Source: Hyphomicrobiales bacterium (GTDB taxonomy: Bacteria; Pseudomonadota; Alphaproteobacteria; Rhizobiales; Rhizobiaceae). From it: a stretch of DNA of 64,000 nt. Below, one piece after another: positions 16,913 to 25,336 of this stretch (positions are counted from its first letter, which is position 1; the number at the start of each line of letters is the position of its first letter). Where the stretch lies: positions 51,917 to 115,916 of the forward strand of contig UCMS01000024.1 of the NCBI GenBank assembly GCA_900473805.1, written 5' to 3'. Position numbers and translations under genes: made by a program. The notes under the pieces are model-generated. The model saw nothing but the letters and a program-made list of their open reading frames with translations. It had not been told where the DNA came from and searched no databases.

Positions 16913-17092
16913 ATGTCAGAAAAAACCGCAAGCTCAATCCCCGGTAGACGTGACCGCACCGGAGGGATCGTGCGGGACAAACTCGATCTGCTGATGGCGG
17001 AGCTGGAACGCGAGCAGGTCCCGCAGCGTCTTGTCGATCTTGCTCAGGATGTTCAAAAGGCCTTGGACGAAAAGTTCTCCAAGGACGGCTAA
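16913..17092 (+). CDS. Small protein, possible NepR-like anti-sigma factor
   Basis: A 59-residue protein starting MSEKTASSIPG. Its C-terminal half (about residues 20-55; IVRDKLDLLMAELEREQVP then QRLVDLAQDVQKALDEK) has the spacing of the NepR core: an amphipathic helix, a V/I-P turn and a second helix. NepR binds EcfG and is released by phosphorylated PhyR. The match is by pattern only and the usual N-terminal NepR residues are not clear. Its place a few hundred bases from an EcfG-like sigma gene supports the idea. The ATG at 16913 is preferred; an upstream in-frame ATG at 16862 lacks a Shine-Dalgarno sequence. Otherwise hypothetical. Confidence 0.6.
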   Translation: MSEKTASSIPGRRDRTGGIVRDKLDLLMAELEREQVPQRLVDLAQDVQKALDEKFSKDG

Positions 17093-17098
17093 GCGCCC

Positions 17099-17124
17099 GG
17101 AACCTTTCATACGCTCCGTCGGTT
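17099..17124 (+). promoter_or_regulatory. Candidate EcfG-type promoter for the small membrane protein
   Basis: GGAAC (17099-17103), 17-nt spacer, GGTT (17121-17124), 38 nt before the ATG at 17163. It is the fifth such site within 3.5 kb. Confidence 0.5.
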
Positions 17125-17162
17125 GCGATCAGGAACCCTATTCCGATCCGGGAGGTTTTCTG

Positions 17163-17354
17163 ATGATCAGCAATCTGTTCTGGCTTTTGGCCGTCATGAT
17201 CGGCCCCGTCCTGCTCGGAGCAACCATATTTTACGCGCTGTTGCGACAAAGGCGGCTTACATCGGACGAGCAAGCGCGCAGCAACGCGGCTGCGAGAGAA
17301 CTCTATCGTGACGATGAAAATGCCGATACCCGCCACCTGGGTGGCCGGCGTTGA
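17163..17354 (+). CDS. Small single-pass membrane protein
   Basis: A 63-residue protein with one membrane segment (about residues 4-26; NLFWLLAVMIGPVLLGATIF) and a charged C-terminal tail (RQRRLTSDEQARSN and onward). The Arg residues right after the segment predict a cytoplasmic C-terminus. GGGAGG lies 8 nt before the ATG. Its own GGAAC-N17-GGTT promoter candidate suggests membership of the stress regulon. It ends 17 nt before a convergent gene. Function unknown. Confidence 0.7.
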   Translation: MISNLFWLLAVMIGPVLLGATIFYALLRQRRLTSDEQARSNAAARELYRDDENADTRHLGGRR

Positions 17355-17371
17355 GACAGGTGTCATCGGCG

Positions 17372-17605
17372 TCAGGTGAAGCTGCCGTCCGCCGGGTTGT
17401 AGCGTTTGCCCTCGGCGAGAATGGCGAGTTCAACGAGATCTTCTTCGTCGCGAACCCCGTTTTCCACCAGATAGAGCAGCAGCGCCGCGGCGTTCTCTTC
17501 ACCGGTGCCTTCAAGGAAGGCGGATGCTTCGTCGGTTATCCGGGTCACGGCCCGTTCTACAATTTCCGCATGATCCGTGTTTAAATCGCGGGATGTTGAA
17601 GCCAT
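17372..17605 (-). CDS. Small helical protein of the stress block
   Basis: A 77-residue acidic, mainly helical protein (MASTSRDLNTDHAEIVERAVTR at the start, then ENAAALLLYLVENGVRDEEDLVELAILAEG) that I do not assign to a family. No cysteines, membrane segment or DNA-binding motif. GGGAGG lies 7 nt before the ATG at 17605, which rules for this start over an upstream ATG at 17680. No GGAAC-type promoter was found in front of it, unlike its neighbours. Confidence 0.65.
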   Translation of the reverse strand: MASTSRDLNTDHAEIVERAVTRITDEASAFLEGTGEENAAALLLYLVENGVRDEEDLVELAILAEGKRYNPADGSFT

Positions 17606-17749
17606 GGCATTCCCTCCCGTAATCCGCTGGCACACTACAACACGCAATGCCTTGCCAACACCAAGTGTTTGCGCGGTCACCTGTCATGGTCGGCGTATTC
17701 AGGGCGGATTGCAACCCCAGATTCGCAGGGGGCACTTCTGCTAACGCAA

Positions 17750-17826
17750 TGGTGATCCCGCCGCGATTCGAACGCGGGACCCCCAGATTAGGAATCTGGT
17801 GCTCTATCCTGCTGAGCTACGGGACC
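17750..17826 (-). tRNA. tRNA-Arg (anticodon CCT)
   Basis: A complete cloverleaf on the minus strand. The acceptor stem pairs GGTCCCG with CGGGATC (one G-U), the D arm is GCTC/GAGC, the anticodon stem is CCAGA/TCTGG with loop TTCCTAA (anticodon CCT), and the T arm is CCGCG-TTCGAAT-CGCGG. Discriminator A and an encoded CCA (17750-17752) follow. It reads the rare AGG codon. No copy of its 3' end was noticed nearby, so there is no sign of an integrated element. Confidence 0.96.
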
Positions 17827-17898
17827 ACTCCCTCCTCCATACAAAAGCCAGGCGAGCAAGCCAAGCGGTTTTCCACTCGGCCCTGCGCTTGTTTCCCG

Positions 17899-19059
17899 TC
17901 AGCGCGGAAGGCGCTGCTCCGCGAGGCGGACCCAATAGGAGATGCCGGCGGGAAGAATCTCGTCGTTGAAGTCATAAGCCGGGTTGTGAAGCCCTGCCGT
18001 GTCGCCGTTGCCGATCATGATATAGGCGCCGGGCCGCGATTGCAGCATGAAAGCGAAGTCTTCGCCCGCCATGCTTGGATCGACTTCGGTGTCGACATGG
18101 TCCGGTCCGACCACGTCGATGGCGGCCCGCGCTGCATGTTCGGTTTCCCGCGGGTGATTGACGGTCACCGGGCAGGCGCGCTCGAAGTCGTATTCGACGC
18201 TTGCGCCGTGAGCTGCGGCAATCCCGGCCGCGAGTTCGCCGATGCGCCGTTCGGCGAGAGTGCGGACCTCCTCGTCCAGCGACCGGACCGTTCCGGAAAT
18301 GAAGGCTTCCTCCGGAATGATGTTGTGTGTCGTGCCGGCATGGAACTGCGTGACCGAGACCACGACCGAGCGAAGCGGATTGGCGTTTCGGGCGGCGATG
18401 GTCTGCAGGGCTGATACGATCTGCGCGCCAATCACGATGGTGTCGGCCGTGTTGTGCGGCTCGGCCGCATGGCCGCCGCGGCCGGTGATCTTCAGCGAAA
18501 ACTTGTCGGGAGCTGCCATGATGCCGCCCTTGCGGATGGCGAAGCTGCCGGCCTTCTTGCCCGGCATGTTGTGCATGCCATAGACCTCGGCGATGTCGAA
18601 GCGGTCCATGAGACCGTCCTCGACCATAGCGAGCGCGCCGCGGCCCCCTTCTTCGGCCGGCTGGAAGATGACGGCGACGCGGCCGGCGAAGTTGCGGGTC
18701 TCGGCCAGATGCTTTGCAGCACCCAGGAGCATGGCCATGTGTCCGTCATGGCCGCAGGCATGCATGCGACCGGGGGTCGCGGAAGCCCAGGGTTTTCCGG
18801 TGATCTCGTCAAGCGGCAACGCGTCCATATCGGCACGCAGGCCGATGGTGCGGCCTTTCTCGGCGCCGTTGATAAGGCCGACGACGCCGGTGCGGCCAAT
18901 ACCGGTCACGATCTCGTCAACACCGAATTCCTGCAGTTTTTCCGCGACGAAGGCCGCAGTATTCTCGACGTCATAGAGAATTTCGGGATTGGCATGGAGA
19001 TGGCGACGCCACGCGGTGGCCACCGACTGGAGTTCGGAGGCACGGTTCAGTATCGGCAT
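17899..19059 (-). CDS. M20 family amidohydrolase (HipO/AmaA type)
   Basis: A 386-residue zinc-dependent amidohydrolase. Metal-ligand motifs are HACGHDGHMAM (about 103-113), PAEEGG (about 139-144), the HNMPG segment and a C-terminal histidine in AGLHNPAYDF. The family hydrolyses N-acyl-amino acids (hippurate hydrolase, N-acetyl-L-amino acid hydrolase) or releases amino acids from conjugates such as IAA-amino acids; the substrate cannot be told here. The ATG at 19059 directly precedes the conserved MPILNRASEL; the longer frame upstream overlaps the divergent carboxypeptidase region and is rejected. Confidence 0.9.
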   Translation of the reverse strand: MPILNRASELQSVATAWRRHLHANPEILYDVENTAAFVAEKLQEFGVDEIVTGIGRTGVVGLINGAEKGRTIGLRADMDALPLDEITGKPWASATPGRMHACGHDGHMAMLLGAAKHLAETRNFAGRVAVIFQPAEEGGRGALAMVEDGLMDRFDIAEVYGMHNMPGKKAGSFAIRKGGIMAAPDKFSLKITGRGGHAAEPHNTADTIVIGAQIVSALQTIAARNANPLRSVVVSVTQFHAGTTHNIIPEEAFISGTVRSLDEEVRTLAERRIGELAAGIAAAHGASVEYDFERACPVTVNHPRETEHAARAAIDVVGPDHVDTEVDPSMAGEDFAFMLQSRPGAYIMIGNGDTAGLHNPAYDFNDEILPAGISYWVRLAEQRLPR

Positions 19060-19208
19060 TGTATGGTCCTGGACGCTTTCGATCACATGATTGTCGGCGC
19101 CGAATGTGCGCCTTTCAATTGACGTATTCAATGGGCTTTGCCATTGCTTGCACTCCCAAGGCCTGGCAATGCCAGCACTCCTCACCCAGCGAAGAAGAGG
19201 TTCCAACC

Positions 19209-20318
19209 GTGTCAACGAAGTGCCCGGGCAGGTTTTCCGCCAGAGCAGCCCTCGGTCGACTGGCCGTCGTCGCCGCCCTTGTCGCCACTGCCGTCCCGAG
19301 TGTCGCTGCCGCCAATCCGGTCGTGGTGGTGGATGTCGGAAGCGGCCGCGTCATCGCCCATCAGGATGCTTTTCGCAAATGGTATCCGGCCTCGCTCACC
19401 AAGTTGATGACGGCCTATGTCACCTTCGACGCGATCCGCAGCGGGAAAGTCTCGCTCGATACCGTCGTCGTCATGAGCAAACATGCGGCCGACCAACCCG
19501 CCAGCAAGATGTATTTCAAGCCCGGCTCCAAGCTCACCCTCGACAGCGCGTTGAAGCTGCTCCTGGTCAAGTCCGCCAATGACGTCGCCGTTGCCATTGC
19601 CGAGACTGTGGGCGGCACGGAAGGCGCCTTTGTCGCGCGGATGAATGCGGAAGCCAAGAAGCTCGGCATGACGTCCAGCCGCTTCGTCAATCCGAATGGC
19701 TTGCCGGGCAAGGGCCAGTATACGACGGCGCGCGATCTGGCGCTGCTCGCGGCCGCCATTCGCCGCGAGTTTCCCGAGCATGCCGGCTATTTCTCGCTCG
19801 AAGGGGTGACAACCGGCAAGAAGGACTATCCGAACTACAATCTCCTGATCGGTCGTTTCCCCGGGGCCGACGGCATGAAGACGGGCTTCATCTGCGCCTC
19901 CGGCTTCAACCAGGTCTCGTCCGCGACGCGCAATGGCCGCACTGTCATCTCCGTCGTGCTCGGCGCCGACAGCCTCGGGGCGCGGGCGGACATGTCCGCT
20001 GATCTCCTGCAGAAGGCGTTGACCACCAATGTCGCCGGTAACCGGCTGGAAGCGCTGGCGCCCTATGGCGAAGGACAGGATCAGGTGGCCGATATCAGCG
20101 CCGAGATCTGCAATCCCAAGGCTGCCGCCGTGCGCAGCGAGGGTCGGGACGAAGGCGGTCGCATGAAGCTCCTGTCGGCCTATATTCGCGAAATGGACCA
20201 TCCGCCGGTCATGAGCTTTGCCGGGCTCATCCCGGGCAGCGAGCCGGTGACCAACAAGAAGGGGGCCGCCGGCGAAATCGCCAATGTGCCGATCCCCAAG
20301 CCACGTCCGACTTTCTGA
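19209..20318 (+). CDS. D-alanyl-D-alanine carboxypeptidase, S11 family
   Basis: A 369-residue penicillin-binding protein of the DacA/DacF type. A signal peptide covers about residues 1-34 (ALGRLAVVAALVATAVPSVAAA). The three active-site motifs are complete: SLTK near residue 62, SAND near 124 and KTG (GMKTGF) near 224. It trims the terminal D-Ala of peptidoglycan stem peptides in the periplasm. The GTG at 19209 is chosen because AAGAGG is about 7 nt upstream and the signal peptide follows at once. The cobW-like gene begins 8 nt after the stop. The symbol is left open because rhizobia have several paralogues. Confidence 0.93.
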   Translation: MSTKCPGRFSARAALGRLAVVAALVATAVPSVAAANPVVVVDVGSGRVIAHQDAFRKWYPASLTKLMTAYVTFDAIRSGKVSLDTVVVMSKHAADQPASKMYFKPGSKLTLDSALKLLLVKSANDVAVAIAETVGGTEGAFVARMNAEAKKLGMTSSRFVNPNGLPGKGQYTTARDLALLAAAIRREFPEHAGYFSLEGVTTGKKDYPNYNLLIGRFPGADGMKTGFICASGFNQVSSATRNGRTVISVVLGADSLGARADMSADLLQKALTTNVAGNRLEALAPYGEGQDQVADISAEICNPKAAAVRSEGRDEGGRMKLLSAYIREMDHPPVMSFAGLIPGSEPVTNKKGAAGEIANVPIPKPRPTF

Positions 20319-20326
20319 GCGATATC

Positions 20327-21502
20327 ATGACACTCGACCGCATCCCCGTCTCGATCCTCACCGGCTTCCTCGGCGCCGGCAAGTCGACCCTGTTGAACCG
20401 GCTCCTGAAGGACCCGGCGATGAAGGACGCCGCCGTCATCATCAACGAGTTCGGCGAGGTCGGCATCGATCACCTGCTGGTCGAAGCGTCGAACGATGCG
20501 GTGGTGGAACTCGCCGACGGCTGCCTGTGCTGCACAGTGCGCGGCGAACTGGTCGATACGCTCGCCGAGCTGATCGACGGCATGCAGACGGGGCGGCTGA
20601 AGCCCTTGTCGCGCATCGTCATTGAAACCACTGGCCTTGCCGATCCGGCGCCGGTCATGCAGTCCGTCATGGGCCATCCGGCGATCGCCCAGCATTTCGA
20701 TCTCGACGGCGTCGTCACTGTCGTTGATGCCGTGAACGGTCTGTCGACGATCGAAGGCTTTCCGGAAGCCTATCGCCAGGTGGCGGTCGCGGACCGGCTG
20801 ATCCTGACGAAGAAGACATTGGCCGATGCCGACACGATCGAGCGGGTCATGTCCCGGCTCCGTGCGCTCAATCCGCGCGCGCCCATCACAGATGGCGATG
20901 AGGATGGTGCTGCCCAGGCTTCCATCCTGGTCAACGGCCTCTACGATCCCGGCAGCAAGATCCCCGACGTTGATCGGTGGCTGCGGGACGAGATGGCGGC
21001 TGCCGGCGGTCATCACGATCATGGTCACCACCATGATCATCATGGCCATGGCGACCACGGGCATCATCATCATGACCATGGTCACGCGCACCACCATCAT
21101 CACCCCCACGACGTGAACCGGCATGGCGATCAGATCCGTTCTTACGCCATCGTGCATGACCAGCCGATCGATCCGATGGCGATCAACATGTTCATCGATC
21201 TGTTGCGGTCCACCCATGGCGAGAAACTGCTCCGGATGAAGGCGATCGTGGCGCTGACCGACCGACCGGACCGACCGCTCGTCCTGCATGGCGTGCAGTC
21301 GATCTTCCACCCGCCGGTGCGCCTGCCGACCTGGCCCGAGGGCTCCGACCGCCGGACGCGGCTGGTGCTGATCACCAAGGATCTGTCGGAGGATTATGTG
21401 CGGGATCTGTTCGGCGCCTTTACCGGCAAGGTCGCGATCGATCGCCCGGATCGCGCGGCGATGACCGACAATCCGCTGTCGGTGCCAGGTTTCAAGTTCT
21501 AG
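20327..21502 (+). CDS. CobW/COG0523 GTPase with long His-rich loop (metallochaperone)
   Basis: A 391-residue G3E GTPase. Walker A is GFLGAGKST (about 13-21), the family metal-binding CxCC motif is CLCC (about 66-69), and the C-terminal CobW domain is present (from about residue 260). Between the GTPase and C-terminal domains a loop of about 36 residues (about 226-261) has 22 histidines. COG0523 proteins act as GTP-driven metal chaperones (Zn, Co, others); the His loop fits Zn, Co or Ni buffering. The gene is 8 nt after the carboxypeptidase gene and overlaps the convergent TusA-like gene by 4 nt. Whether it serves cobalamin synthesis (CobW) or zinc supply (ZigA type) cannot be decided; no Zur box was identified. 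Confidence 0.9.
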   Translation: MTLDRIPVSILTGFLGAGKSTLLNRLLKDPAMKDAAVIINEFGEVGIDHLLVEASNDAVVELADGCLCCTVRGELVDTLAELIDGMQTGRLKPLSRIVIETTGLADPAPVMQSVMGHPAIAQHFDLDGVVTVVDAVNGLSTIEGFPEAYRQVAVADRLILTKKTLADADTIERVMSRLRALNPRAPITDGDEDGAAQASILVNGLYDPGSKIPDVDRWLRDEMAAAGGHHDHGHHHDHHGHGDHGHHHHDHGHAHHHHHPHDVNRHGDQIRSYAIVHDQPIDPMAINMFIDLLRSTHGEKLLRMKAIVALTDRPDRPLVLHGVQSIFHPPVRLPTWPEGSDRRTRLVLITKDLSEDYVRDLFGAFTGKVAIDRPDRAAMTDNPLSVPGFKF

Positions 21503-21741
21503 GCTGCTACAGACCCGCCCTTGCGGATGCGGAAGCGGTGGCCGGTCTCGATCTTCTCCTGAACGAGAAGTTCATGGCCGTCCTCGTTGCAGAAATGTGG
21601 GATGTCGATGCCGGCCAGGGGGTCGCTGGTTTCGATCAGCAGTTCCTCGCCCGGCGTCATGTCCGCAAGCCTCCGCCGTGTCTTCAGAACGGGCAGGGGG
21701 CATTTCAGCCCCTTGAGGTCATAGAAGACGTCGTCGGTCAT
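21499..21741 (-). CDS. TusA/SirA-like sulfurtransferase
   Basis: An 80-residue protein of the TusA family. The conserved CPxP motif is CPLP (about residues 14-17, in LKGLKCPLPVLKTR), with the persulfide cysteine present. TusA-like proteins pass sulfane sulfur to partners for tRNA thiolation, molybdenum cofactor or other pathways. The start ATG overlaps the stop of the upstream L,D-transpeptidase gene (ATGA, 4 nt), so the two are translationally coupled, an unexpected pairing. It also overlaps the 3' end of the convergent GTPase gene by 4 nt. Confidence 0.9.
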   Translation of the reverse strand: MTDDVFYDLKGLKCPLPVLKTRRRLADMTPGEELLIETSDPLAGIDIPHFCNEDGHELLVQEKIETGHRFRIRKGGSVAA

Positions 21742-23042
21742 TCCGACTGCCAGAGCATCCAGAAGGGCTTCTTCTTGGCGGGGGCTTCCGCAGCGGCTGC
21801 CGTCTGCGGCGGCGGGGCCAGCGGATTCGGCTGCGGCACGGGGATGTTGCTTGCCGTCTGGGTTTCCCCAGCCTGTGGGGCGGTCGCGGCGGGAGCTGCC
21901 TGTGCCGTTGCGGGCTGGCCTGCCACGGGACCGGCATTGCCGGGTGTCGACATCGGGGCTGCCGTCAACGTCGCCTTGTTGCTGGCCATGCGGTTCACGG
22001 CCGCAGCGCCATCAGGGGCGTTCAGCGCCGCCGGATCCACATCGTCGATATCGAGCAGCTTGCCGGCCTTCAGCGCGGAGCCGGTCGGGGCAAAGGCAAG
22101 GTCTTGAGCGCGCGAGCGGCGCAGATCAGCGACCAGCGCCTTGCGCTCGGCTTCCGTCGGGTCGTACCAGATCTTGCCGTCGAACTTCTTCATGGCCTTG
22201 TCATAGGCCTTGTCATAGGCGGCATTGTAGCCCGCCATGGCCATTTCGAGCGCCGGCGGAGTCGACATCGGCGGGCAGGCGGCCTGGGCGCTGAAACTCT
22301 TGCCGTCGGCGGCGACCTGGTTGAAAACGTATTTTTTCTCGCAGACATTCACGTCCGGCGGACGCTTGGTCACCTCGAACTGATCATAGCCGACCTTCAG
22401 CATCTTCCAGAATTCGATGTGCTGGCTATGGCGGTGGCGTGCCATGTTTTCCGCCGTCATGCGGAAGGGGAAGGCCTGCAGCTGGATCGAGGTCTGGCCG
22501 CCCTTGAAGGCGTCACGGGCAAAGGCGTAGATCTCGAGGATCTGCGCATCCGTCATCGAATAGCAGCCGGAGGACGAGCAGGCGCCGTGGATCATCAGGT
22601 TCGTGCCGCTGCGGCCATTGGCCTGATCATAACGGTTCGGGAAACCCGTATTGATGGCGAGGAAATATTTCGAATTCGGGTTCAGGTGATAGGGCGTCAG
22701 CGGATAGAAGCCCTCGGGCGCCTGGCGATCGCCTTCCTTGATCTTCGGACCGAGACGGCCGGACCAGGCGCAGATATCGTAGGACGCAATCATGTCGAAG
22801 CGATTGTTGGTCTTCGCCTTCCAGACCTCCAGCTTGCCCTCTTCCTTGAAGATGCGCAGCATGATCGGCGAATTGCGCTCCATGCCCTTCTTCTGGATCT
22901 CAGCCAGGATGCGGCCGGGCAGCGGCTGCTCAACCTTGTTGGCGACCTTCGGGGTGTCATAGGTCGCGCTTTCCAGCGTGTCATTGCAGCCCGCCAGGGC
23001 AGCAGCAAAAACCAGGAGCAGGGCCGTCGATGTCAAGCGCAT
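21738..23042 (-). CDS. L,D-transpeptidase family lipoprotein (YafK-like)
   Basis: A 434-residue protein. It starts with a lipoprotein signal (MRLTSTALLLVFAAALAGC), so it is predicted to be lipidated in the periplasm. The catalytic region reads MIHGACSSSGCYSMT (about 180-194), the HG..S.GC signature of the YkuD/YafK L,D-transpeptidase fold with the nucleophile cysteine. YafK/DpaA-like enzymes cleave or make links between peptidoglycan and outer-membrane proteins. Residues beyond about 360 form a long Ala/Pro/Gln-rich tail ending KKKPFWMLWQSE. The ATG at 23042 is chosen because the signal peptide begins there. Its 3' end overlaps the TusA-like gene. Confidence 0.9.
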   Translation of the reverse strand: MRLTSTALLLVFAAALAGCNDTLESATYDTPKVANKVEQPLPGRILAEIQKKGMERNSPIMLRIFKEEGKLEVWKAKTNNRFDMIASYDICAWSGRLGPKIKEGDRQAPEGFYPLTPYHLNPNSKYFLAINTGFPNRYDQANGRSGTNLMIHGACSSSGCYSMTDAQILEIYAFARDAFKGGQTSIQLQAFPFRMTAENMARHRHSQHIEFWKMLKVGYDQFEVTKRPPDVNVCEKKYVFNQVAADGKSFSAQAACPPMSTPPALEMAMAGYNAAYDKAYDKAMKKFDGKIWYDPTEAERKALVADLRRSRAQDLAFAPTGSALKAGKLLDIDDVDPAALNAPDGAAAVNRMASNKATLTAAPMSTPGNAGPVAGQPATAQAAPAATAPQAGETQTASNIPVPQPNPLAPPPQTAAAAEAPAKKKPFWMLWQSE

Positions 23043-23210
23043 GCGCAAACGCTCTTTCCAGAACTGATAGTCAGGCTCGTCTGAGCCCGGGATCAATAGT
23101 TTATAATGTCTTTCTTCACAAATTATAAACCACCGGAAACCGGTAGGCCTCACCCGCCTTCTGCCGCTATGACGGCAAAGCGGCGGAGTGATGGCAAAAC
23201 CCCTGTGACC

Positions 23211-24164
23211 TCAGAGATTTCGGCCGATATCGAGGAATTTCTGGCGACGGTCGGTGCGCAGCTTCTCGCCCGTTTGTGCGGAAAGCTCGTTCAGTGCCGT
23301 GAAGATGACGTCGCCGGTGGCGTTGATCACCTTTTCGGGGGCGCGATGCGCGCCGCCGACGGGCTCGGGAATGATGCCGTCGATGATGCCGAAGCCCTTG
23401 AGATCCTCCGCGGTGATCTTCATGTTGGTCGCTGCTTCCTTGGCGCGGGTCGAGTCGCGCCAGAGAATGGAGGCTGCCCCTTCCGGAGAGATGACCGAGT
23501 AGATCGCATGCTCCAGCATGTAGACGCGGTTGCCGGTGGCAATCGCGATCGCACCGCCGGAGCCGCCTTCGCCGATGACGACGGAGATCATCGGAACCTT
23601 CAGGCCTAAGCACATTTCGGTCGAGCGGGCGATGGCTTCTGCCTGGCCACGCTCTTCAGCGCCGACGCCCGGATAGGCGCCTGCCGTGTCGATGAGCGAA
23701 ATTACCGGCAGACCGAAACGATCGGCCATTTCCATGACGCGGATCGCCTTGCGATAGCCTTCGGGGCGCGGGCTGCCGAAATTGTGCTTGATGCGCGACT
23801 TGGTGTCATTGCCCTTTTCCTGGCCGATCACGGCGACCGGCTGGCCGCGGAAACGGGCGAGGCCGGCCTGGATCGCGGCGTCCTCGGCAAACTTGCGGTC
23901 ACCGGCCAGCGGTGTGAATTCGGTGAAGAGGGATTCGGCGTAATCGACGAAATGCGGACGCTGCGGATGGCGCGCGACCTGCGTCTTCTGCCAGGCATTC
24001 AGCTTCGAATAGATCTCCGCCATCGCCTCGTCGACGCGGCTTTCCAGCCGGCTGATTTCTTCCGAGGTGTCGATGCTCTCGTCCTCTTCCGCGATCTTCT
24101 TCAGTTCGCGGATCTTGGCCTCGAGGTCGGAGATGGGCTTTTCGAAGTCGAGATAATTGTGCAT
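23211..24164 (-). CDS. accA: Acetyl-CoA carboxylase carboxyltransferase subunit alpha
   Basis: A 317-residue protein with the full AccA pattern: [18 protein letters not shown] at the N-terminus, a coiled-coil region to about residue 60, the crotonase-like core with VIGQEKG and [10 protein letters not shown], and the C-terminal [11 protein letters not shown] and PEPVGGAHR. With AccD it transfers carboxyl from biotin carrier protein to acetyl-CoA for fatty-acid synthesis. It is 63 nt downstream of xerD; a hairpin without a T run (24210-24228) lies between them. No anomalies. Confidence 0.97.
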   Translation of the reverse strand: MHNYLDFEKPISDLEAKIRELKKIAEEDESIDTSEEISRLESRVDEAMAEIYSKLNAWQKTQVARHPQRPHFVDYAESLFTEFTPLAGDRKFAEDAAIQAGLARFRGQPVAVIGQEKGNDTKSRIKHNFGSPRPEGYRKAIRVMEMADRFGLPVISLIDTAGAYPGVGAEERGQAEAIARSTEMCLGLKVPMISVVIGEGGSGGAIAIATGNRVYMLEHAIYSVISPEGAASILWRDSTRAKEAATNMKITAEDLKGFGIIDGIIPEPVGGAHRAPEKVINATGDVIFTALNELSAQTGEKLRTDRRQKFLDIGRNL

Positions 24165-24227
24165 GAACTCCGTTCCGATCGTTCGTCCCTTAGCGCGCGC
24201 TGCCCGCAGGAGCCGGCTTTGCCGGCT

Positions 24228-25169
24228 CTAATCGGGGTTTTTGGCCTGTTTTGCAAGGGGGTGATGTGTTTGCACCAGTTGCTGCAGCCGCTCGTCCAGC
24301 ACATGCGTATAGATTTGTGTCGTGGAAATGTCGCTGTGGCCAAGCAGTTCCTGCACCACGCGAAGGTCGGCGCCATTGCCGAGAAGATGGCTGGCAAAGG
24401 CGTGGCGCAGCACATGCGGGGACACTGCATCCGCGGACAATCCGGCCCGGATCGCGAGATCCTTCAACTCGCGGGCAAAGACCTGGCGCGGCAGGTGGCC
24501 TTCTTTCGAGGCGGCCGGAAAGAGGAAGGGGCTTGCGGCATGAGCCGGGTTTTCCCCACGGATCGCGCCGTATCGCGCCAGCGCCTCGATGGCCGTTCTG
24601 GAGAGCGGAACCAGCCGTTCCTTGTTGCCCTTACCCTTCACCACCAAGAAACGCCCCTCCTGGGTCAACACCTTGGCCGGTAGCGACACGAGTTCACTCA
24701 CACGCATCCCCGTCGCATAAAGCAGCTCCAGAAGCGCCAGTCGGCGGATACGCTGCGGCTGATCGGTGCCTTCCAGCCGGCTTTCCTCCTCGGCCAGCGT
24801 TAGCATCCCGCTCACATCCTCGACGGTCAGGACTTTCGGCAGGGGGCGCGCCTTTTTGGGCGCGTCGAGGATCGCCGTCGGGTCGTCGCCGCGCAACCCT
24901 TCCGCATAGAGAAACTTGTAGAACTGCCGCATGGCCGAGAGCCGTCTTGCCTGCGAGGTCGGCTGGAAGCCGCGGCGGGAAAGGTCGGCAAGATAGGCAA
25001 CGAGGTCATCCCGGGTGGCATTTCCGATCGCTACCTTGCGGCCCGACAGGAAGGAGGCGAGGTCTTCGAGATCCCGCTCATAGGACGACAGCGTGTTGGT
25101 GGCCGCGCCCCGTTCGGCACTCAGCATTTCGAGAAAGGCGTCCACACGGGCCTGGCTCAGATCCGACAC
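24228..25169 (-). CDS. xerD: Tyrosine recombinase XerD
   Basis: A 313-residue site-specific recombinase. It has the SAM-like N-terminal domain ([15 protein letters not shown]) and the catalytic domain with R in TGMRVSEL, K in [13 protein letters not shown]-x-x-R in [13 protein letters not shown] in [11 protein letters not shown] and the nucleophile Tyr in IYTHV. It resolves chromosome dimers at dif with XerC. The GTG at 25169 is used because GGAAAAAGG lies just upstream and family proteins begin at this point; the longer open frame covers the small membrane-protein gene. It is housekeeping, as accA and aroK/aroB neighbours show, not an integron or phage integrase. Confidence 0.95.
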   Translation of the reverse strand: MSDLSQARVDAFLEMLSAERGAATNTLSSYERDLEDLASFLSGRKVAIGNATRDDLVAYLADLSRRGFQPTSQARRLSAMRQFYKFLYAEGLRGDDPTAILDAPKKARPLPKVLTVEDVSGMLTLAEEESRLEGTDQPQRIRRLALLELLYATGMRVSELVSLPAKVLTQEGRFLVVKGKGNKERLVPLSRTAIEALARYGAIRGENPAHAASPFLFPAASKEGHLPRQVFARELKDLAIRAGLSADAVSPHVLRHAFASHLLGNGADLRVVQELLGHSDISTTQIYTHVLDERLQQLVQTHHPLAKQAKNPD

Positions 25170-25186
25170 GCCTTTTTCCTTTCTGG

Positions 25187-25336
25187 CTATTCGACGGGGT
25201 TGATCCGTTCGGAGGGAATGCGCACCGTGATGTCCCGTTCCCTCGGCTCGACGAATACGGCAAAGGACCACATCGTTGCATAGGCGATGCCGACGATCGT
25301 GGCGCAGAAAAAGAGGAACCGGAAGAGGGTGGGCAT
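25187..25336 (-). CDS. 49-residue single-pass membrane protein upstream of xerD
   Basis: A short gene, ATG at 25336 to TAG at 25187, encoding [20 protein letters not shown] and then [29 protein letters not shown]. It has one membrane segment (about residues 4-28) and a conserved-looking Pro-Arg-Glu-Arg-Asp tail on one side. I recall very similar small proteins at this place in other rhizobia, which argues that it is real. It ends 17 nt before the xerD start and is probably co-transcribed. Function unknown. Confidence 0.8.
   Translation of the reverse strand: MPTLFRFLFFCATIVGIAYATMWSFAVFVEPRERDITVRIPSERINPVE

Noticed and set aside
17750..17826. Integrative element at tRNA-Arg
   Set aside because: No integrase gene is adjacent and no repeat of the tRNA 3' end was noticed in the window.
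24210..24228. Terminator between xerD and accA
   Set aside because: An 8-bp hairpin is present but no T run follows on the minus strand, so termination is not supported.
24228..25169. Mobile-element integrase
   Set aside because: The sequence and neighbours (accA, aroK, aroB) are those of housekeeping XerD.
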